This document shows positions 18,692 to 29,144 of a stretch of DNA of 64,000 bases, in pieces (the first letter of the stretch is position 1; the number at the start of each line of letters is the position of its first letter). The translations under genes and the position numbers were made by a program. Origin of the DNA: Limnobaculum allomyrinae (GTDB lineage Bacteria; Pseudomonadota; Gammaproteobacteria; Enterobacterales; Enterobacteriaceae); NCBI RefSeq assembly GCF_016649425.1, contig NZ_JADRCR010000006.1:1-64000 (forward strand). Direction: 5' to 3'. The notes beneath the pieces were generated by a model. It saw only the letters and a list, made by a program, of their open reading frames with translations, made no database searches and was not told where the DNA came from.

Positions 18692-21571
18692 ATGAATCGA
18701 ACAATTAAACAGCTTGAGTATGGCGAATCTTTTATTGAGCGCCATATTGGTCCATCCGCAGAGCAGCGTCAGCAAATGCTGGACATTATTGGGGCAAAAA
18801 GTCTTGATGAGTTAACTCAGTTTATTGTCCCTGCCGATATTCAATTGCCTCATCCTCCGGCAACCGGCGATGCCCAGACGGAACATCAGGCATTGGCCGA
18901 GCTTAAAGCTATTGCAGCACAAAACCAACGCTATAAATCGTATATTGGTATGGGCTATAACGCCGTACTGACTCCCCCTGTTATTTTACGCAATATGCTG
19001 GAAAACCCGGGTTGGTATACCGCTTATACTCCGTATCAACCGGAAGTCTCTCAGGGGCGTCTGGAAGCGTTACTCAATTTCCAGCAGATGACTCAAGATC
19101 TCACCGGTTTAGATTTAGCTTCCGCATCACTGCTGGATGAGGCAACCGCCGCGGCAGAAGCTATGGCGATGGCTAAACGCGCCAGTAAATTGAAGCTGGC
19201 AAACAGTTTCTTTGTGGCTGAAGATGTTCATCCGCAAACTATTGATGTCGTTAAAACTCGCGCAGAGGCTTTTGGCTTTAATGTGGTTGTCGGGCCAGCC
19301 GATCATGTACTGAACCATAGCGATCTGTTTGGTGCTTTGGTTCAACTGACCGGAACTACCGGTGAGCTACATAATGACAGTGCGTTATTGCAGCAGTTAA
19401 AACAGCGTGGGGTTATTACCTGCATGGCAGCGGACATTATGTCACTGGTATTGCTGGAATCTCCTGCTGCGATGGGGGCTGATGTAGTGTTTGGTTCCTC
19501 CCAGCGTTTTGGTGTCCCTATGGGATATGGTGGCCCGCATGCCGCGTTTTTTGCCTGTCGTGATGAGTTTAAACGTTCCATGCCGGGGCGAATTATTGGT
19601 GTATCCAAAGATGCTGCCGGTAACACGGCACTGCGTATGGCAATGCAGACGAGAGAACAGCATATTCGTCGCGAAAAGGCCAACTCCAATATCTGTACTT
19701 CACAGGTGTTGCTGGCCAATATCGCTGGTTTTTATGCGGTGTATCATGGGCCGACAGGGCTTAAACGTATCGCTCAGCGTATCCATCGGTTAACCGATAT
19801 TCTGGCGGCAGGATTACAACAAAAAGGGCTTAAGCTTCGTCACCAAAGTTGGTTTGACACCCTGTGCGTGGAAGTGGCAGATAAAGCGGCGGTGTTAACT
19901 CGTGCACTGAGCTTTGGCGTTAACCTGCGGGCGGATCTTGATAGTGCAGTAGGTATCAGTCTTGATGAGACAACCACAGTAGACGATTTGAATATCCTGT
20001 TCGATATTTTGTGCGGTGACCATGCCGATATCGATATAGACGCATTAGATCGCCAATGTATCACCCAAAGCCAGAGTATTCCTGCGGCGTTATTACGTCA
20101 GACTCCGATTCTGACTCACCCGGTATTTAACAGTTATCACAGCGAAACCGAGATGATGCGCTATATGCATCGTCTGGAGCGTAAAGATCTGGCATTGAAT
20201 CAGGCGATGATCCCATTGGGCTCTTGTACAATGAAGCTGAATGCTGCTGCTGAGATGATTCCTATTACCTGGCCAGAATTTGCCGAGCTGCATCCATTCT
20301 GTCCGCCAGAACAAGCAACGGGATATCAGATCTTGTTAGGTCAATTATCCCAATGGCTGGCGCAGATCACTGGGTACGATGCGGTATGTATGCAACCTAA
20401 CTCCGGGGCTCAGGGGGAATATGCCGGATTGCTGACTATTCGTCGCTATCATGAAAGTCGCGGCCAGGGAAATCGTCATATCTGTCTGATCCCAAGTTCT
20501 GCTCATGGGACTAACCCGGCATCCGCTCAAATGGCCGGTATGACGGTCGTGGTGGTGGACTGCGATAAGCAGGGAAACGTAGATTTACAAGATTTAAGAG
20601 TCAAAGCGGAACAGTCTGGTGATGAACTCTCCTGCATTATGGTGACGTATCCATCCACTCACGGAGTGTATGAAGAGACTATCCGTGAAGTGTGTAACAT
20701 CGTGCACCAGTTTGGCGGTCAGGTTTATCTGGACGGCGCCAATATGAACGCACAGGTTGGTATTACCACTCCGGGCTATATTGGCGCTGATGTTTCGCAC
20801 CTTAACCTGCATAAAACCTTCAGTATTCCTCACGGCGGCGGTGGGCCGGGCATGGGGCCTATTGGCGTGAAGAAACATTTAGCGCCGTTTGTTCCGGGAC
20901 ACAGCGTAGTGCATCTGGAAGGGGTAATCACTCATCAGGGGGCTGTATCAGCGGCACCGTTTGGCAGTGCTTCTATTCTGCCAATCAGCTGGATGTATAT
21001 TCATATGATGGGGGCTGAGGGGCTGAAAATGGCCAGTCAGGTAGCGATTTTGAACGCTAACTATATTGCCCGCCGACTAAAAGATGCCTATCCGGTGCTC
21101 TATTCTGGTGTAGATGGTTTAGTGGCTCATGAATGTATTCTGGATATTCGTCCGTTAAAAGAGGAGTGCGGCATTACCGAAATGGATATTGCTAAACGAC
21201 TGATTGATTATGGCTTCCATGCACCAACCATGTCGTTCCCGGTAGCGGGCACATTAATGGTAGAACCAACTGAGTCAGAGAGTAAGGTGGAGTTAGACCG
21301 CTTTATTGATGCCATGTTGGCCATTTGCAGTGAAATCCGCCGGGTACATTCCGGAGAGTGGCCGCTGAATGACAATCCACTGGTGAATGCACCGCATGTT
21401 CAGGGTGAATTGGTACATGAGTGGAACCACCCTTACAGTCGGGATCTGGCGGTTTTCCCGTCTCAGGCCGTGTTCCATAATAAATACTGGCCAACGGTAA
21501 AACGTTTGGACGATGTGTACGGGGACAGAAACTTATTCTGTTCTTGTGTGCCGGTGGGGGAATATCGGTAA
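18692..21571 (+). CDS. gcvP: Glycine dehydrogenase (decarboxylating), P protein
   Basis: The 959-residue pyridoxal-phosphate enzyme (E. coli 957) decarboxylates glycine and loads the aminomethyl group on GcvH. N- and C-terminal halves are both present, as in the homodimeric type. The PLP lysine is in [16 protein letters not shown] near residue 707, with the glycine-rich segment next to it. A GGAAGG site precedes the ATG at 18692. Confidence 0.98.
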   Translation: MNRTIKQLEYGESFIERHIGPSAEQRQQMLDIIGAKSLDELTQFIVPADIQLPHPPATGDAQTEHQALAELKAIAAQNQRYKSYIGMGYNAVLTPPVILRNMLENPGWYTAYTPYQPEVSQGRLEALLNFQQMTQDLTGLDLASASLLDEATAAAEAMAMAKRASKLKLANSFFVAEDVHPQTIDVVKTRAEAFGFNVVVGPADHVLNHSDLFGALVQLTGTTGELHNDSALLQQLKQRGVITCMAADIMSLVLLESPAAMGADVVFGSSQRFGVPMGYGGPHAAFFACRDEFKRSMPGRIIGVSKDAAGNTALRMAMQTREQHIRREKANSNICTSQVLLANIAGFYAVYHGPTGLKRIAQRIHRLTDILAAGLQQKGLKLRHQSWFDTLCVEVADKAAVLTRALSFGVNLRADLDSAVGISLDETTTVDDLNILFDILCGDHADIDIDALDRQCITQSQSIPAALLRQTPILTHPVFNSYHSETEMMRYMHRLERKDLALNQAMIPLGSCTMKLNAAAEMIPITWPEFAELHPFCPPEQATGYQILLGQLSQWLAQITGYDAVCMQPNSGAQGEYAGLLTIRRYHESRGQGNRHICLIPSSAHGTNPASAQMAGMTVVVVDCDKQGNVDLQDLRVKAEQSGDELSCIMVTYPSTHGVYEETIREVCNIVHQFGGQVYLDGANMNAQVGITTPGYIGADVSHLNLHKTFSIPHGGGGPGMGPIGVKKHLAPFVPGHSVVHLEGVITHQGAVSAAPFGSASILPISWMYIHMMGAEGLKMASQVAILNANYIARRLKDAYPVLYSGVDGLVAHECILDIRPLKEECGITEMDIAKRLIDYGFHAPTMSFPVAGTLMVEPTESESKVELDRFIDAMLAICSEIRRVHSGEWPLNDNPLVNAPHVQGELVHEWNHPYSRDLAVFPSQAVFHNKYWPTVKRLDDVYGDRNLFCSCVPVGEYR

Positions 21572-21581
21572 GCTTGTGGGT

Positions 21582-21628
21582 ATTCCGGCCGTGATGATTA
21601 ATTTTGTGTGCGGCCGGAATCTCTTTTG
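21582..21628 (+). terminator. Terminator of gcvP with a dispersed-repeat core
   Basis: ATTCCGGCCG (21582-21591) pairs perfectly with CGGCCGGAAT (21611-21620) over a 19-base loop, followed by CTCTTTTG. The arms resemble those inside family 1 repeats at 10954-11006 and 55991-56044, suggesting the same mobile hairpin core. Confidence 0.7.
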
Positions 21629-21649
21629 TATCTTGTATTAAATCGTCCG

Positions 21650-22054
21650 TCAGCGAATGCCACGAATAGTGATCCCTCCGATTTTCCCACCCGGTTTCGT
21701 GGTTGTGCTGTTCCCGGATTGGCTACTCTCGTCTTCGTTTGATGCGCTGTTGGTTTTACCACTGTTGTTAGCGATCCCTGCTTTTTTAATACAGTATCTG
21801 GCAGTATCTTCCATCACTTTCTTAATCTGTGTCTGTGTTGGGTTATTCATTGCCTGAATTTTTTCTAAATCTTTCTCCTGACGAGATTCAACACACTGAC
21901 AAACCTTTATCGCCTGAGAGCGCGTAATTTTTGAGTTAGTTTGTTGCTGCATGTCCGCACAGGCATTGACATAGTCACTATTAGCGGCCAGCACATTACC
22001 GCTTATCAACATCATGGTACATAACAACAATGCTTTTTTAAGCATGGATTTCAT
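21650..22054 (-). CDS. Secreted hypothetical protein
   Basis: The 134-residue product begins with a clear Sec signal peptide (MKSMLKKALLLCTMMLISGNVLA, cut near residue 23). The mature part has four cysteines (NACADM, KVCQCVESR, ARYCIKK), a helical middle, a Ser/Asn-rich linker and a short basic Gly/Ile tail. I do not recognise the family. The cysteine pattern suggests disulphide bonding in the periplasm. It lies alone between gcvP and the symporter gene, convergent with gcvP. Confidence 0.7.
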   Translation of the reverse strand: MKSMLKKALLLCTMMLISGNVLAANSDYVNACADMQQQTNSKITRSQAIKVCQCVESRQEKDLEKIQAMNNPTQTQIKKVMEDTARYCIKKAGIANNSGKTNSASNEDESSQSGNSTTTKPGGKIGGITIRGIR

Positions 22055-22496
22055 CCCTGATAGCTGGTGTATGGTGAGAAACCATTATCTGGACTCAGAT
22101 AATGATTAATATCATTGTTTTGGTAACGCATCATCAATCTTAATATCAAAACTAGCCAGACTTATAAGGTGAAAACGTGATCATTTTCACTATCACGCAT
22201 ATTAATAATTGCATTGTGGTACTAACAGCTTATATGGAATAACCCTATCCAACGCTTGATTATTAGTGTTATATTTCCCGCAATATGGGGAGGTGTTTTC
22301 TTTCTCTGTCATTTTGCAGCGCTCTCTTGCATATCTTACTGATATACCAAGGTTCGTTCCCTTGGTGTTTTGATTGGGTATGTCAGGCTGCCAAAGTGAG
22401 AAAAGTGACAGACTACTCATATACAACAATGACGTGCGATAACGCACGCGTAAAAATTGCAAGCAAACACACAACATAACTAAGAGAAACTAAAGT
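22055..22496 (+). other. Long leader of the AGCS symporter gene
   Basis: This 442-bp gene-free stretch is AT-rich on the left. It holds an inverted repeat GTGAAAA/TTTTCAC around 22170-22194 and a hairpin ACCAAGG/CCTTGGT (22346-22352 with 22360-22366) followed by GTTTTG, about 130 bases before the symporter ATG. The latter looks like a weak intrinsic terminator in a leader. A minus-strand frame over 22202-22477 has no family resemblance. Confidence 0.5.
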
Positions 22497-23909
22497 ATGG
22501 AGATACTTGAGCAACTGGTCGATCGGGTTAATAGCCTGCTCTGGGACCATCTATTGATATTCCTGCTATGCGGAACGGGGATCTACTTCACCATTCGTTT
22601 AGGTTTTATCCAGATTAGACATTTTGGCTCCGGCGTTAAAGCGCTGTTTGGCGGCATGTCGCTTAAAGGGGATAAAGCAGGCAAGCATGGGATGAGTTCA
22701 TTCCAGGCGGTGGCAACCGCCATTGCAGGTCAGGTAGGAACAGGGAATCTGGCCGGGCCGGCAACGGCAATTCTGGCTGGTGGACCGGGTGCTATCTTCT
22801 GGATGTGGGTCTCCTCTTTTCTGGGGATGTCTACTATCTATGCTGAAGCCATTCTGGCACAAAAATTCAAAACCAAAGATAAAAACGGACAAACCGTTGG
22901 TGGCCCTGCGTACTATATTGAGCAAGGTTTAAAGTGTAAGTGGTTGGCCTGCGTTTTCGCCGTGCTGATTATTTTTGCTTTAGGCTTCATCGGTAATATG
23001 GTGCAGTCCAATGCGATTGCTTCTGCCTTTAACAGCTCTCTTGGTGTTCCAAACTGGCTGATGGGCGTGATCATGGCTATCGTGGCCGGTGTGGTGATTA
23101 TCGGTGGTATTCGCAGCATTGCTTCTTTCAGTGAGAAAGTGGTGCCAATTATGGCCATCTGCTATCTGATAGGTGCTTTTACTATTCTGGCATTTAACTA
23201 CCAATATGTTTTGCCCGCTTTTGAGTCGATTTTTATCGCAGCATTTAATCCGCAGGCGGTTGTCGGTGGTGGTGTAGGTATTGGTATTCAGCAGGCGATG
23301 CGTTTTGGTATTGCCAGAGGTCTGTTTGCCAACGAAGCCGGTATGGGTTCTACGCCTCATGCTCACGCCGTTGCCCGGGTAGCAAGACCAGAACAGCAGG
23401 GCTTTATTGCCATGATGGGTGTGTTCGTGGTGTGCGTTATCGTTACCGTGACTGCTTTGGTCATCATTACTTCAGGTATGAAGGAATGGGATGCAGCGGG
23501 TCGTGTTGGTGAATCTTTCCTGAGTATTTTCCACGGTCAGGGAATTACCGTGACACAACAGGCTTATACCTATGTGTTTGGCCATTTCGGTAGCTTGTTT
23601 ATCTCGGCATCGCTATTCTTCTTTGCGTTTACCACCATTATCGGTTGGTATTATTATGCAGAGAACAACGTGCGTTATCTGTTTAGCTCAACATCGGCAG
23701 TCCGTATTTATCAGTTCCTGGTGATTTGCTTTATTTTTGTTGCCTCACTGTTTAATGTCGAGCTGGTGTGGAAAATGGCAGATATGTTCAATGGTTTGAT
23801 GGTGTTACCGAACCTTGCTGCATTGCTGTTGCTTTCACCGATAGTGATTAAGCTGGGCAAGATGGCGGGATACGGCAGCGGTATTGCGGATCCTGAACCG
23901 GGCCAATAA
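22497..23909 (+). CDS. Sodium:alanine/glycine symporter (AGCS family)
   Basis: The 470-residue membrane protein has the AGCS signature GQVGTGNLAGPATAILAGGPGAIFWMW near residues 80-105 and FANEAGMGSTPHAHA near 275, with about ten to eleven membrane segments. Family members import alanine or glycine with sodium (AlsT/DagA type). Its place directly after gcvTHP suggests, but does not prove, glycine uptake feeding the cleavage system. The ATG follows AAGAGAAAC. Confidence 0.92.
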   Translation: MEILEQLVDRVNSLLWDHLLIFLLCGTGIYFTIRLGFIQIRHFGSGVKALFGGMSLKGDKAGKHGMSSFQAVATAIAGQVGTGNLAGPATAILAGGPGAIFWMWVSSFLGMSTIYAEAILAQKFKTKDKNGQTVGGPAYYIEQGLKCKWLACVFAVLIIFALGFIGNMVQSNAIASAFNSSLGVPNWLMGVIMAIVAGVVIIGGIRSIASFSEKVVPIMAICYLIGAFTILAFNYQYVLPAFESIFIAAFNPQAVVGGGVGIGIQQAMRFGIARGLFANEAGMGSTPHAHAVARVARPEQQGFIAMMGVFVVCVIVTVTALVIITSGMKEWDAAGRVGESFLSIFHGQGITVTQQAYTYVFGHFGSLFISASLFFFAFTTIIGWYYYAENNVRYLFSSTSAVRIYQFLVICFIFVASLFNVELVWKMADMFNGLMVLPNLAALLLLSPIVIKLGKMAGYGSGIADPEPGQ

Positions 23910-23953
23910 TATTTGTAATGATGACTGCTCACGATGTGAGAACTTATCGAATA

Positions 23954-23992
23954 ACTAACGGCAGCCCCTGAAAAGGCTGCCGTTAGTGTTTA
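23954..23992 (+). terminator. Hairpin after the symporter gene
   Basis: A perfect 13-bp stem (23954-23966 with 23975-23987) with loop CCTGAAAA lies 44 bases after the stop. The T-tract is short (GTTTA), so strength is uncertain. Confidence 0.65.
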
Positions 23993-24175
23993 AACATAAC
24001 GCTTGCTGAAACCAGAATATTTTTTCAACAGTTTCCCTCCGGTAAATATTTCTACAGATTTACATAAAATATTCAGCTTACATGTGTACACTGAAATGAT
24101 TCTCATATACTCTGATATCGGTTGTGAATATGAAAACTATCGACGTTGTTTTTATCCTGAATAAAAGGTCACCGT

Positions 24176-24823
24176 ATGTCAGCGTCTGTTAAACAGGGTT
24201 ACTCCGTAGCCGAAGAGATTGCCAATAGTATTAGCCACGGCATTGGATTTATATTAGGTATTGTCGGGCTGGTATTACTTTTAACTCAGGCCATCGGCAA
24301 AGATGCCGGTTCCCTGGAAATTACCAGTTATAGTTTGTATGGCGGCAGTATTATTCTGCTGTTCCTTGCCTCAACCCTTTATCATGCTATTCCCAATCAA
24401 GCCGCCAAGCGTCGGCTAAAAGTGTTTGACCACTGTGCGATTTATCTGTTGATTGCCGGTACCTATACCCCCTTTTTGCTGGTGGGTTTAGGCTCTCCAC
24501 TGGCGCAGGGACTCATGGTGGTTATCTGGAGTCTGGCTCTTATTGGTGTGTTGTTTAAGTTAGCATTTACTCACCGTTTCAAAGTGGTATCGCTGGTGAC
24601 CTATTTGGGAATGGGGTGGCTCTCTCTGGTGGTGATCTATCAGATGGCGGTGAAGCTGTCAGTAGGGGCGGTTGGGTTATTGGCCGTGGGCGGAGTTATT
24701 TACAGCCTTGGTGTTATTTTCTATGTGAATAAACGAATTCCGTTTAATCACGCTATCTGGCACGGATTTGTGCTGGGTGGCAGCGTTTGCCATTTTCTGG
24801 CTATTTATCTGTATATTGCCTGA
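24176..24823 (+). CDS. trhA: Haemolysin III family membrane protein (YqfA/TrhA)
   Basis: The 215-residue protein has seven predicted membrane segments and the PAQR/HlyIII metal-site pattern: ISHGIGF near residue 20, STLYHAI near 65, [17 protein letters not shown] near 85, and [14 protein letters not shown] near the C-terminus. In E. coli the orthologue affects membrane energetics; haemolytic activity is only a historical name. It is divergent in function from, and convergent with, ygfZ, as in enterics. Confidence 0.9.
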   Translation: MSASVKQGYSVAEEIANSISHGIGFILGIVGLVLLLTQAIGKDAGSLEITSYSLYGGSIILLFLASTLYHAIPNQAAKRRLKVFDHCAIYLLIAGTYTPFLLVGLGSPLAQGLMVVIWSLALIGVLFKLAFTHRFKVVSLVTYLGMGWLSLVVIYQMAVKLSVGAVGLLAVGGVIYSLGVIFYVNKRIPFNHAIWHGFVLGGSVCHFLAIYLYIA

Positions 24824-24867
24824 TGAGCGTTTGGCTTCCTGCTGCGTTGCAGGAAGCCAATGACATA

Positions 24868-25866
24868 TTACGCTTTGTCTGCTTCTTCCAGTGAATAAGG
24901 TAGCGGTTGAATAGCTAACTGACTGGTTACATCATCTTTTACCCGCAGAACGGCATCACTCTCCAAATCGTTATTTAATACGGCCTGTACCCAAATGGTG
25001 TTGTCCGTCAGCTTGACTGAGGCCAGTACAGTACCGGTACGACGCCAGTTTTCTCCCAACTGCAATTCCAGATCGTCGCCAGTATTTGGCAGACTCAGTG
25101 CTTTACCCGCCAGCCAGTACATAGCGCGTTTATTTGCGCCGCGGTATTTAGCACGGGCAATCATCTCCTGTCCGCTGTAACAGCCTTTGGTGAAGCTGAT
25201 GCCATCTAAAGCCTGAATATTGGTGGCCTGAGGAATAAACTCATCGCTGGTGGCGCTATCAATTACCGGAATACCTGCTTCAATATCCAGCGCAAGCCAC
25301 TGGCGGCTATCGTTTAGTGCCGCTTTACCCAGCAGATAACCATATAAACTGTTCGCCTCATCTTGAGTCGTCACAACCAGGAAGCGCTCGGTTGGCAGCG
25401 GGAAGTGTAGAATGCAGGTATCACCATGTTGAACTACCGACGTGGTGGCATCCGGCAGAGTTGCATAAAGGGATGACAACATGGTTCGGGCATGACTACC
25501 AGCGACACCCAAAAGTACCGCATCGTTTTTCTGTTCAATAGTGACTTTAGAAAACACGGCATATTTTTTCAGCTCAGTGAGTTGAGTCTCACATACGCTG
25601 CTGCGTTGCAGATAGGCTAGCGCATCGCCATATTGAAACAGACGAATAGCACTCCACATTTTTCCTTTGGCATCACAGTGAGCGGTTAACTGATGCCGAT
25701 CCGGCTGTAGGGCAAACACGTCATTACTGAGCTGCCCTTGTAAGTACTTACGATTATCTTCACCGCTCAGGGTCACCAAAGCCCAGTCTTCCAATGAGAT
25801 GAGTGTCAGCGACAAGTCAGAGGATGGACAGGCTAACTGAGAAGGTAGTGGGGATTTATAAGTCAT
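24868..25866 (-). CDS. ygfZ: tRNA-modifying/Fe-S cluster protein YgfZ
   Basis: The 332-residue folate-binding protein is related to GcvT. The diagnostic motif KGCYSGQE, with its essential cysteine, lies near residue 228. YgfZ helps maintain certain iron-sulphur enzymes such as MiaB. It is divergent from sdhE-cptA, the standard enteric arrangement. Confidence 0.95.
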   Translation of the reverse strand: MTYKSPLPSQLACPSSDLSLTLISLEDWALVTLSGEDNRKYLQGQLSNDVFALQPDRHQLTAHCDAKGKMWSAIRLFQYGDALAYLQRSSVCETQLTELKKYAVFSKVTIEQKNDAVLLGVAGSHARTMLSSLYATLPDATTSVVQHGDTCILHFPLPTERFLVVTTQDEANSLYGYLLGKAALNDSRQWLALDIEAGIPVIDSATSDEFIPQATNIQALDGISFTKGCYSGQEMIARAKYRGANKRAMYWLAGKALSLPNTGDDLELQLGENWRRTGTVLASVKLTDNTIWVQAVLNNDLESDAVLRVKDDVTSQLAIQPLPYSLEEADKA

Positions 25867-26200
25867 AGGTACTCCAACATAAATAGAACGATATACAGAT
25901 GAGCCCGGATAACAAATTCAGGGGCCGCCATATTGCGGCATTAAGCTGTGGCATAGTTTACTTAACAATAACGAAATGCAGTATAAGAATCGTGGTTCTT
26001 TCTCTGGAAAGTTTTTCGTTAGTGAAGGCCTGATGTTGAATCCGGGTAAACACCATGTTCTATCGAGTATAAGTCAGATTTGACACAACAATTTCGATCT
26101 TTATGGCAAATTTAAGCTAACTTTATCTGTAGCCTTTCCCAAATCCGAGCCAAATTGTTACTCTACACCACCACGTAACCTGATATGAGTAAGAGTCATA
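25867..26200. other. Divergent ygfZ-sdhE promoter region
   Basis: There are 334 bases between the two start codons. TTGACA at 26078-26083 could serve as a -35 for sdhE. I see no gene, repeat or strong hairpin. Confidence 0.5.
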
Positions 26201-26464
26201 ATGGATATTAATAATAAAACCCGAATTCACTGGGCGTGTCGCCGCGGAATGCGTGAACTGGATATTGCCATCATGCCGTTTTTTGAGAATGACTATGACA
26301 GCTTATCGGATGAGGATAAACAAGTATTTATTCGTTTACTGTCATGTGAAGATCCTCAACTGTATCGCTGGTTAATGAATCAGGCGATACCGGAAGAGGC
26401 GGATATGGCCCGTATGATTAAAATGATTCAGAAGAAAAATGCCGAACGTAGTTCTCTGGCATAG
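26201..26464 (+). CDS. sdhE: FAD assembly factor SdhE
   Basis: The 87-residue protein carries the RGMRELD motif at residues 15-21 needed for covalent FAD attachment to succinate dehydrogenase and fumarate reductase. It overlaps cptA by 26 bases, so translation is likely coupled. Confidence 0.96.
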   Translation: MDINNKTRIHWACRRGMRELDIAIMPFFENDYDSLSDEDKQVFIRLLSCEDPQLYRWLMNQAIPEEADMARMIKMIQKKNAERSSLA

Positions 26465-26870
26465 TGACATTCGGGTTTCCTGGAAAACCCAATGCATTTC
26501 ACTGTTGATACATGGTGCTCTGGTGCTATTGGTGTTGCTCTCCCCGTGGAATGATGGTTATTGGCCATTATGGTTAACGCTGGTTACTCTGGTGATTTTT
26601 GACTGTTTGCGCAGTCAGCGTCATATACAGCGGATGCAGGGGGAGATGATACTGCTGAGTAATTATGATGTTCAGTGGCACCGTGAGGAGTGGCGCCTAT
26701 CCGGCAAACCGATGATGCTTAAGTGGGGTATTATGCTGAAGCTGGCTTCTGTTTCCGGAAAGTACTCCCGCCGCCGAGTCTGGCTGGCAATTGACAGTAT
26801 GGATGCAGAAGCATGGAGTAGCTTACGTTTTCATCTTCTTCAGCTTGATAAACAACAAAATAAGCATTAA
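26439..26870 (+). CDS. cptA: CptA/YgfX membrane protein
   Basis: The 143-residue product has two membrane segments in the first 55 residues ([18 protein letters not shown] and [13 protein letters not shown]) and a soluble C-terminal part, matching E. coli YgfX. It has been described as a membrane partner or toxin of SdhE (CptA/CptB). It starts inside sdhE at 26439. Downstream, enterics have fldB; here a roughly 18-kb accessory segment intervenes. Confidence 0.9.
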   Translation: MPNVVLWHSDIRVSWKTQCISLLIHGALVLLVLLSPWNDGYWPLWLTLVTLVIFDCLRSQRHIQRMQGEMILLSNYDVQWHREEWRLSGKPMMLKWGIMLKLASVSGKYSRRRVWLAIDSMDAEAWSSLRFHLLQLDKQQNKH

Positions 26871-26923
26871 AAAATGATGAAAAGAGCGCAGATAGCCTGG
26901 ATGAAAGGATATGGAATAAGGTT

Positions 26924-27604
26924 ATGTCACTAATTTGGCTGGTTGAAGATGAAGCAAGCATCGCGGATACCCTAATCTATACGCTAGAGACGGATGGTTT
27001 TGACGTTCGCTGGTTTGAACGTGGCGAACCGGTGCTGGCGGCTTTGAATCAGAGTCGTCCTGCATTAGCTATTCTGGATGTTGGGTTGCCAGATATTAAT
27101 GGTTTTGACCTGTGCCGTCGTATGCTGGCTCAATCTGCTGACTTGCCGCTGATTTTTCTCACCGCCCGTAGCGAAGAACTGGATCGTATTGTTGGTCTGG
27201 AAATTGGCGCAGATGACTATATTGCCAAGCCTTTTTCTCCACGTGAAGTGAGCGCCCGTGTTCGAACTATCCTGCGTCGTCTGGAAAAACAGCAGCGTAT
27301 GTTACCCAGTTATGGTGCATTTGGGCTGGATGAAGAGGGTGCAACTATCACCTTCTGCGGTCAGACATTATTGCTAACCCGCTATGAATTTCTGCTGCTC
27401 AGAACGCTGATTAAATCACCTCGTCGGGTATTCTCCCGTCAGCAACTGATGGATTTGGTATGGCAGGATGCAGAAGAGAGTCTGGATCGCACCGTGGATA
27501 CCCATATCAAAACATTAAGAGCTAAACTGCGCGCAATTTCAGAAGAAACCAATCCGATTCAGACCCATCGCGGTTTGGGATACAGCCTGAGCCCTGATAA
27601 ATGA
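26924..27604 (+). CDS. creB: Response regulator CreB
   Basis: The 226-residue protein has an OmpR-type layout: receiver domain with acidic pocket VEDEA and phosphoacceptor Asp52 in LAILDVGLPD, KPFSPRE near 104, and a C-terminal winged helix (RTVDTHIKTLRAKL). It matches CreB. It overlaps creC by four bases. In E. coli, creABCD lies elsewhere (near arcA) and creA precedes; here creA is absent. Confidence 0.93.
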   Translation: MSLIWLVEDEASIADTLIYTLETDGFDVRWFERGEPVLAALNQSRPALAILDVGLPDINGFDLCRRMLAQSADLPLIFLTARSEELDRIVGLEIGADDYIAKPFSPREVSARVRTILRRLEKQQRMLPSYGAFGLDEEGATITFCGQTLLLTRYEFLLLRTLIKSPRRVFSRQQLMDLVWQDAEESLDRTVDTHIKTLRAKLRAISEETNPIQTHRGLGYSLSPDK

Positions 27605-29031
27605 GAATCGGTTTTCGATTATTGCTCGGCTTTTTTATGATTGTGGCGGTGGCCGCCTACTTCGTTATGAATATTTTTGTTCAGGAAGTGAAGCCCGGAG
27701 TTCGGCGAGCAACAGAAGGCATGATGGTGGATACCGCAAACCTTCTGGCACAAATTGCCGAGCAGGATATCCGTAATCGCAATCTGAGCCAGGGTCATAT
27801 CGCTCAGGCTTTCTTTGATATTAATCGTACGCCGATTGGTGCGCAGATTGACCATATCGTTAAAAATCGTATGGAGTATCGGGTCTATATTACTGACAGC
27901 AAAGGTAAAGTCATATTTGATTCCAGCGGCGAAGCGCTGGGGCAGGATTACTCGCGCTGGAATGATGTCTACCTGACCCTCAGAGGAAAGTACGGCGCAC
28001 GTAGTACCCGTCTTGATCCTGACGATGAAAGCACTTCAGTAATGTATGTCGCTGCACCGATTAAATCCTCTGACGGTAAGATTATTGGGTCGTTAACCGT
28101 CTCCAAACCCAATCAGACCATGCAGCCAGTCATTCGCCGTAGTGAACGCCGGATGGAGATCGCAGGCGGCATATTATTGGGTATTGCGTTAGTGATTGGA
28201 GCCGGCTTTGTTTGGTGGATTAACCGTTCTATTTCCCGATTAGTTCGTTACGCCAGTGAAGTGGCCGATGGTCATGCACCGACGTTGCCGAAAATGGATA
28301 GCCCGGAGCTATCCAGCCTGGCTCGTGCGCTGGAGAGTATGCGAATTAAACTGGAAGGTAAGGATTACATTGAAAAGTATGTCCACACCTTAACTCATGA
28401 ACTAAAAAGCCCTCTGGCAGCCATTCGTGGCGCGGCAGAGATTTTACAGGAGATGCCACCAAAACCCGTAGCTCAGCGCTTTATCAGCAATATTCAACAG
28501 CAGAATGAACGGCTACAGCTGCTGGTTGACCGGATGCTTCAGCAGGCTCAGGTTGAGAGTCGAATTCGTCAGGAGCTTGCACCGGTCGATCTGGCTGAAG
28601 TATTACACAGCGTTATTGCTGCCAAAGAGGCACAAATTACCCACCGTAAAATTCAGTTAACCAGTCAGATTGATGCTCCGGTCAGCGTTCGTGGCGATAA
28701 GCTGTTGCTGGAACAAGCTTTCAGTAATTTGTTAGATAATGCTTTGGACTTTACGCCGGAAGGGGGCGAGATCGCCATTAGCGGTGAGTTTATTGATAAA
28801 CATTACCGAATTATTGTGGCAGATAGCGGGCTGGGTATGCCGGAGTATGCGCTGGATAAAGTCTTTGACCGTTTTTATTCTCTTCCCCGTCCGGATAAAG
28901 AAAAAAGTACTGGTTTGGGCCTTAGTTTTGTGCGGGAAGTCGCCTCTATTCATCAGGGAACCATTCGTTTGGTGAACGGTGAGCAGGGGGGAGCAAAAGC
29001 TATTTTCATTCTGCCGGTGAAAGAAAAATAA
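27601..29031 (+). CDS. creC: Sensor histidine kinase CreC
   Basis: The 476-residue membrane kinase has a first membrane segment at about 7-28, a periplasmic sensor region, a second segment near 188-208, a HAMP linker, the phosphoacceptor His266 in THELKSPLAA and the ATP domain with LLDNALDFTPEGG, DSGLGMP and STGLGLSF. CreC phosphorylates CreB in response to carbon-source and cell-wall signals. Its start overlaps the creB stop (ATGA). Confidence 0.93.
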   Translation: MRIGFRLLLGFFMIVAVAAYFVMNIFVQEVKPGVRRATEGMMVDTANLLAQIAEQDIRNRNLSQGHIAQAFFDINRTPIGAQIDHIVKNRMEYRVYITDSKGKVIFDSSGEALGQDYSRWNDVYLTLRGKYGARSTRLDPDDESTSVMYVAAPIKSSDGKIIGSLTVSKPNQTMQPVIRRSERRMEIAGGILLGIALVIGAGFVWWINRSISRLVRYASEVADGHAPTLPKMDSPELSSLARALESMRIKLEGKDYIEKYVHTLTHELKSPLAAIRGAAEILQEMPPKPVAQRFISNIQQQNERLQLLVDRMLQQAQVESRIRQELAPVDLAEVLHSVIAAKEAQITHRKIQLTSQIDAPVSVRGDKLLLEQAFSNLLDNALDFTPEGGEIAISGEFIDKHYRIIVADSGLGMPEYALDKVFDRFYSLPRPDKEKSTGLGLSFVREVASIHQGTIRLVNGEQGGAKAIFILPVKEK

Positions 29032-29059
29032 GTTATCTGACTTGATATAAACCTGTTAC

Positions 29060-29075
29060 TTCACACTGCCTTCAC
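29060..29075 (+). promoter_or_regulatory. cre tag (CreB-binding site) before creD
   Basis: TTCAC at 29060-29064 is repeated after six bases at 29071-29075, the exact TTCACnnnnnnTTCAC cre tag known from E. coli CreB targets. It lies 70 bases before the creD start. A further single TTCAC occurs at 29092. Confidence 0.88.
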
Positions 29076-29144
29076 ACAACATCATCATCTGTTCACGCAG
29101 CACATTTATCCTGACCTCATAATAGGGAACAGGAGTGTTTGGTG

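Noticed and set aside
22202-22477. 91-residue minus-strand frame upstream of the symporter
   Set aside because: Opposite to an AT-rich leader, composition not protein-like, no start signal.
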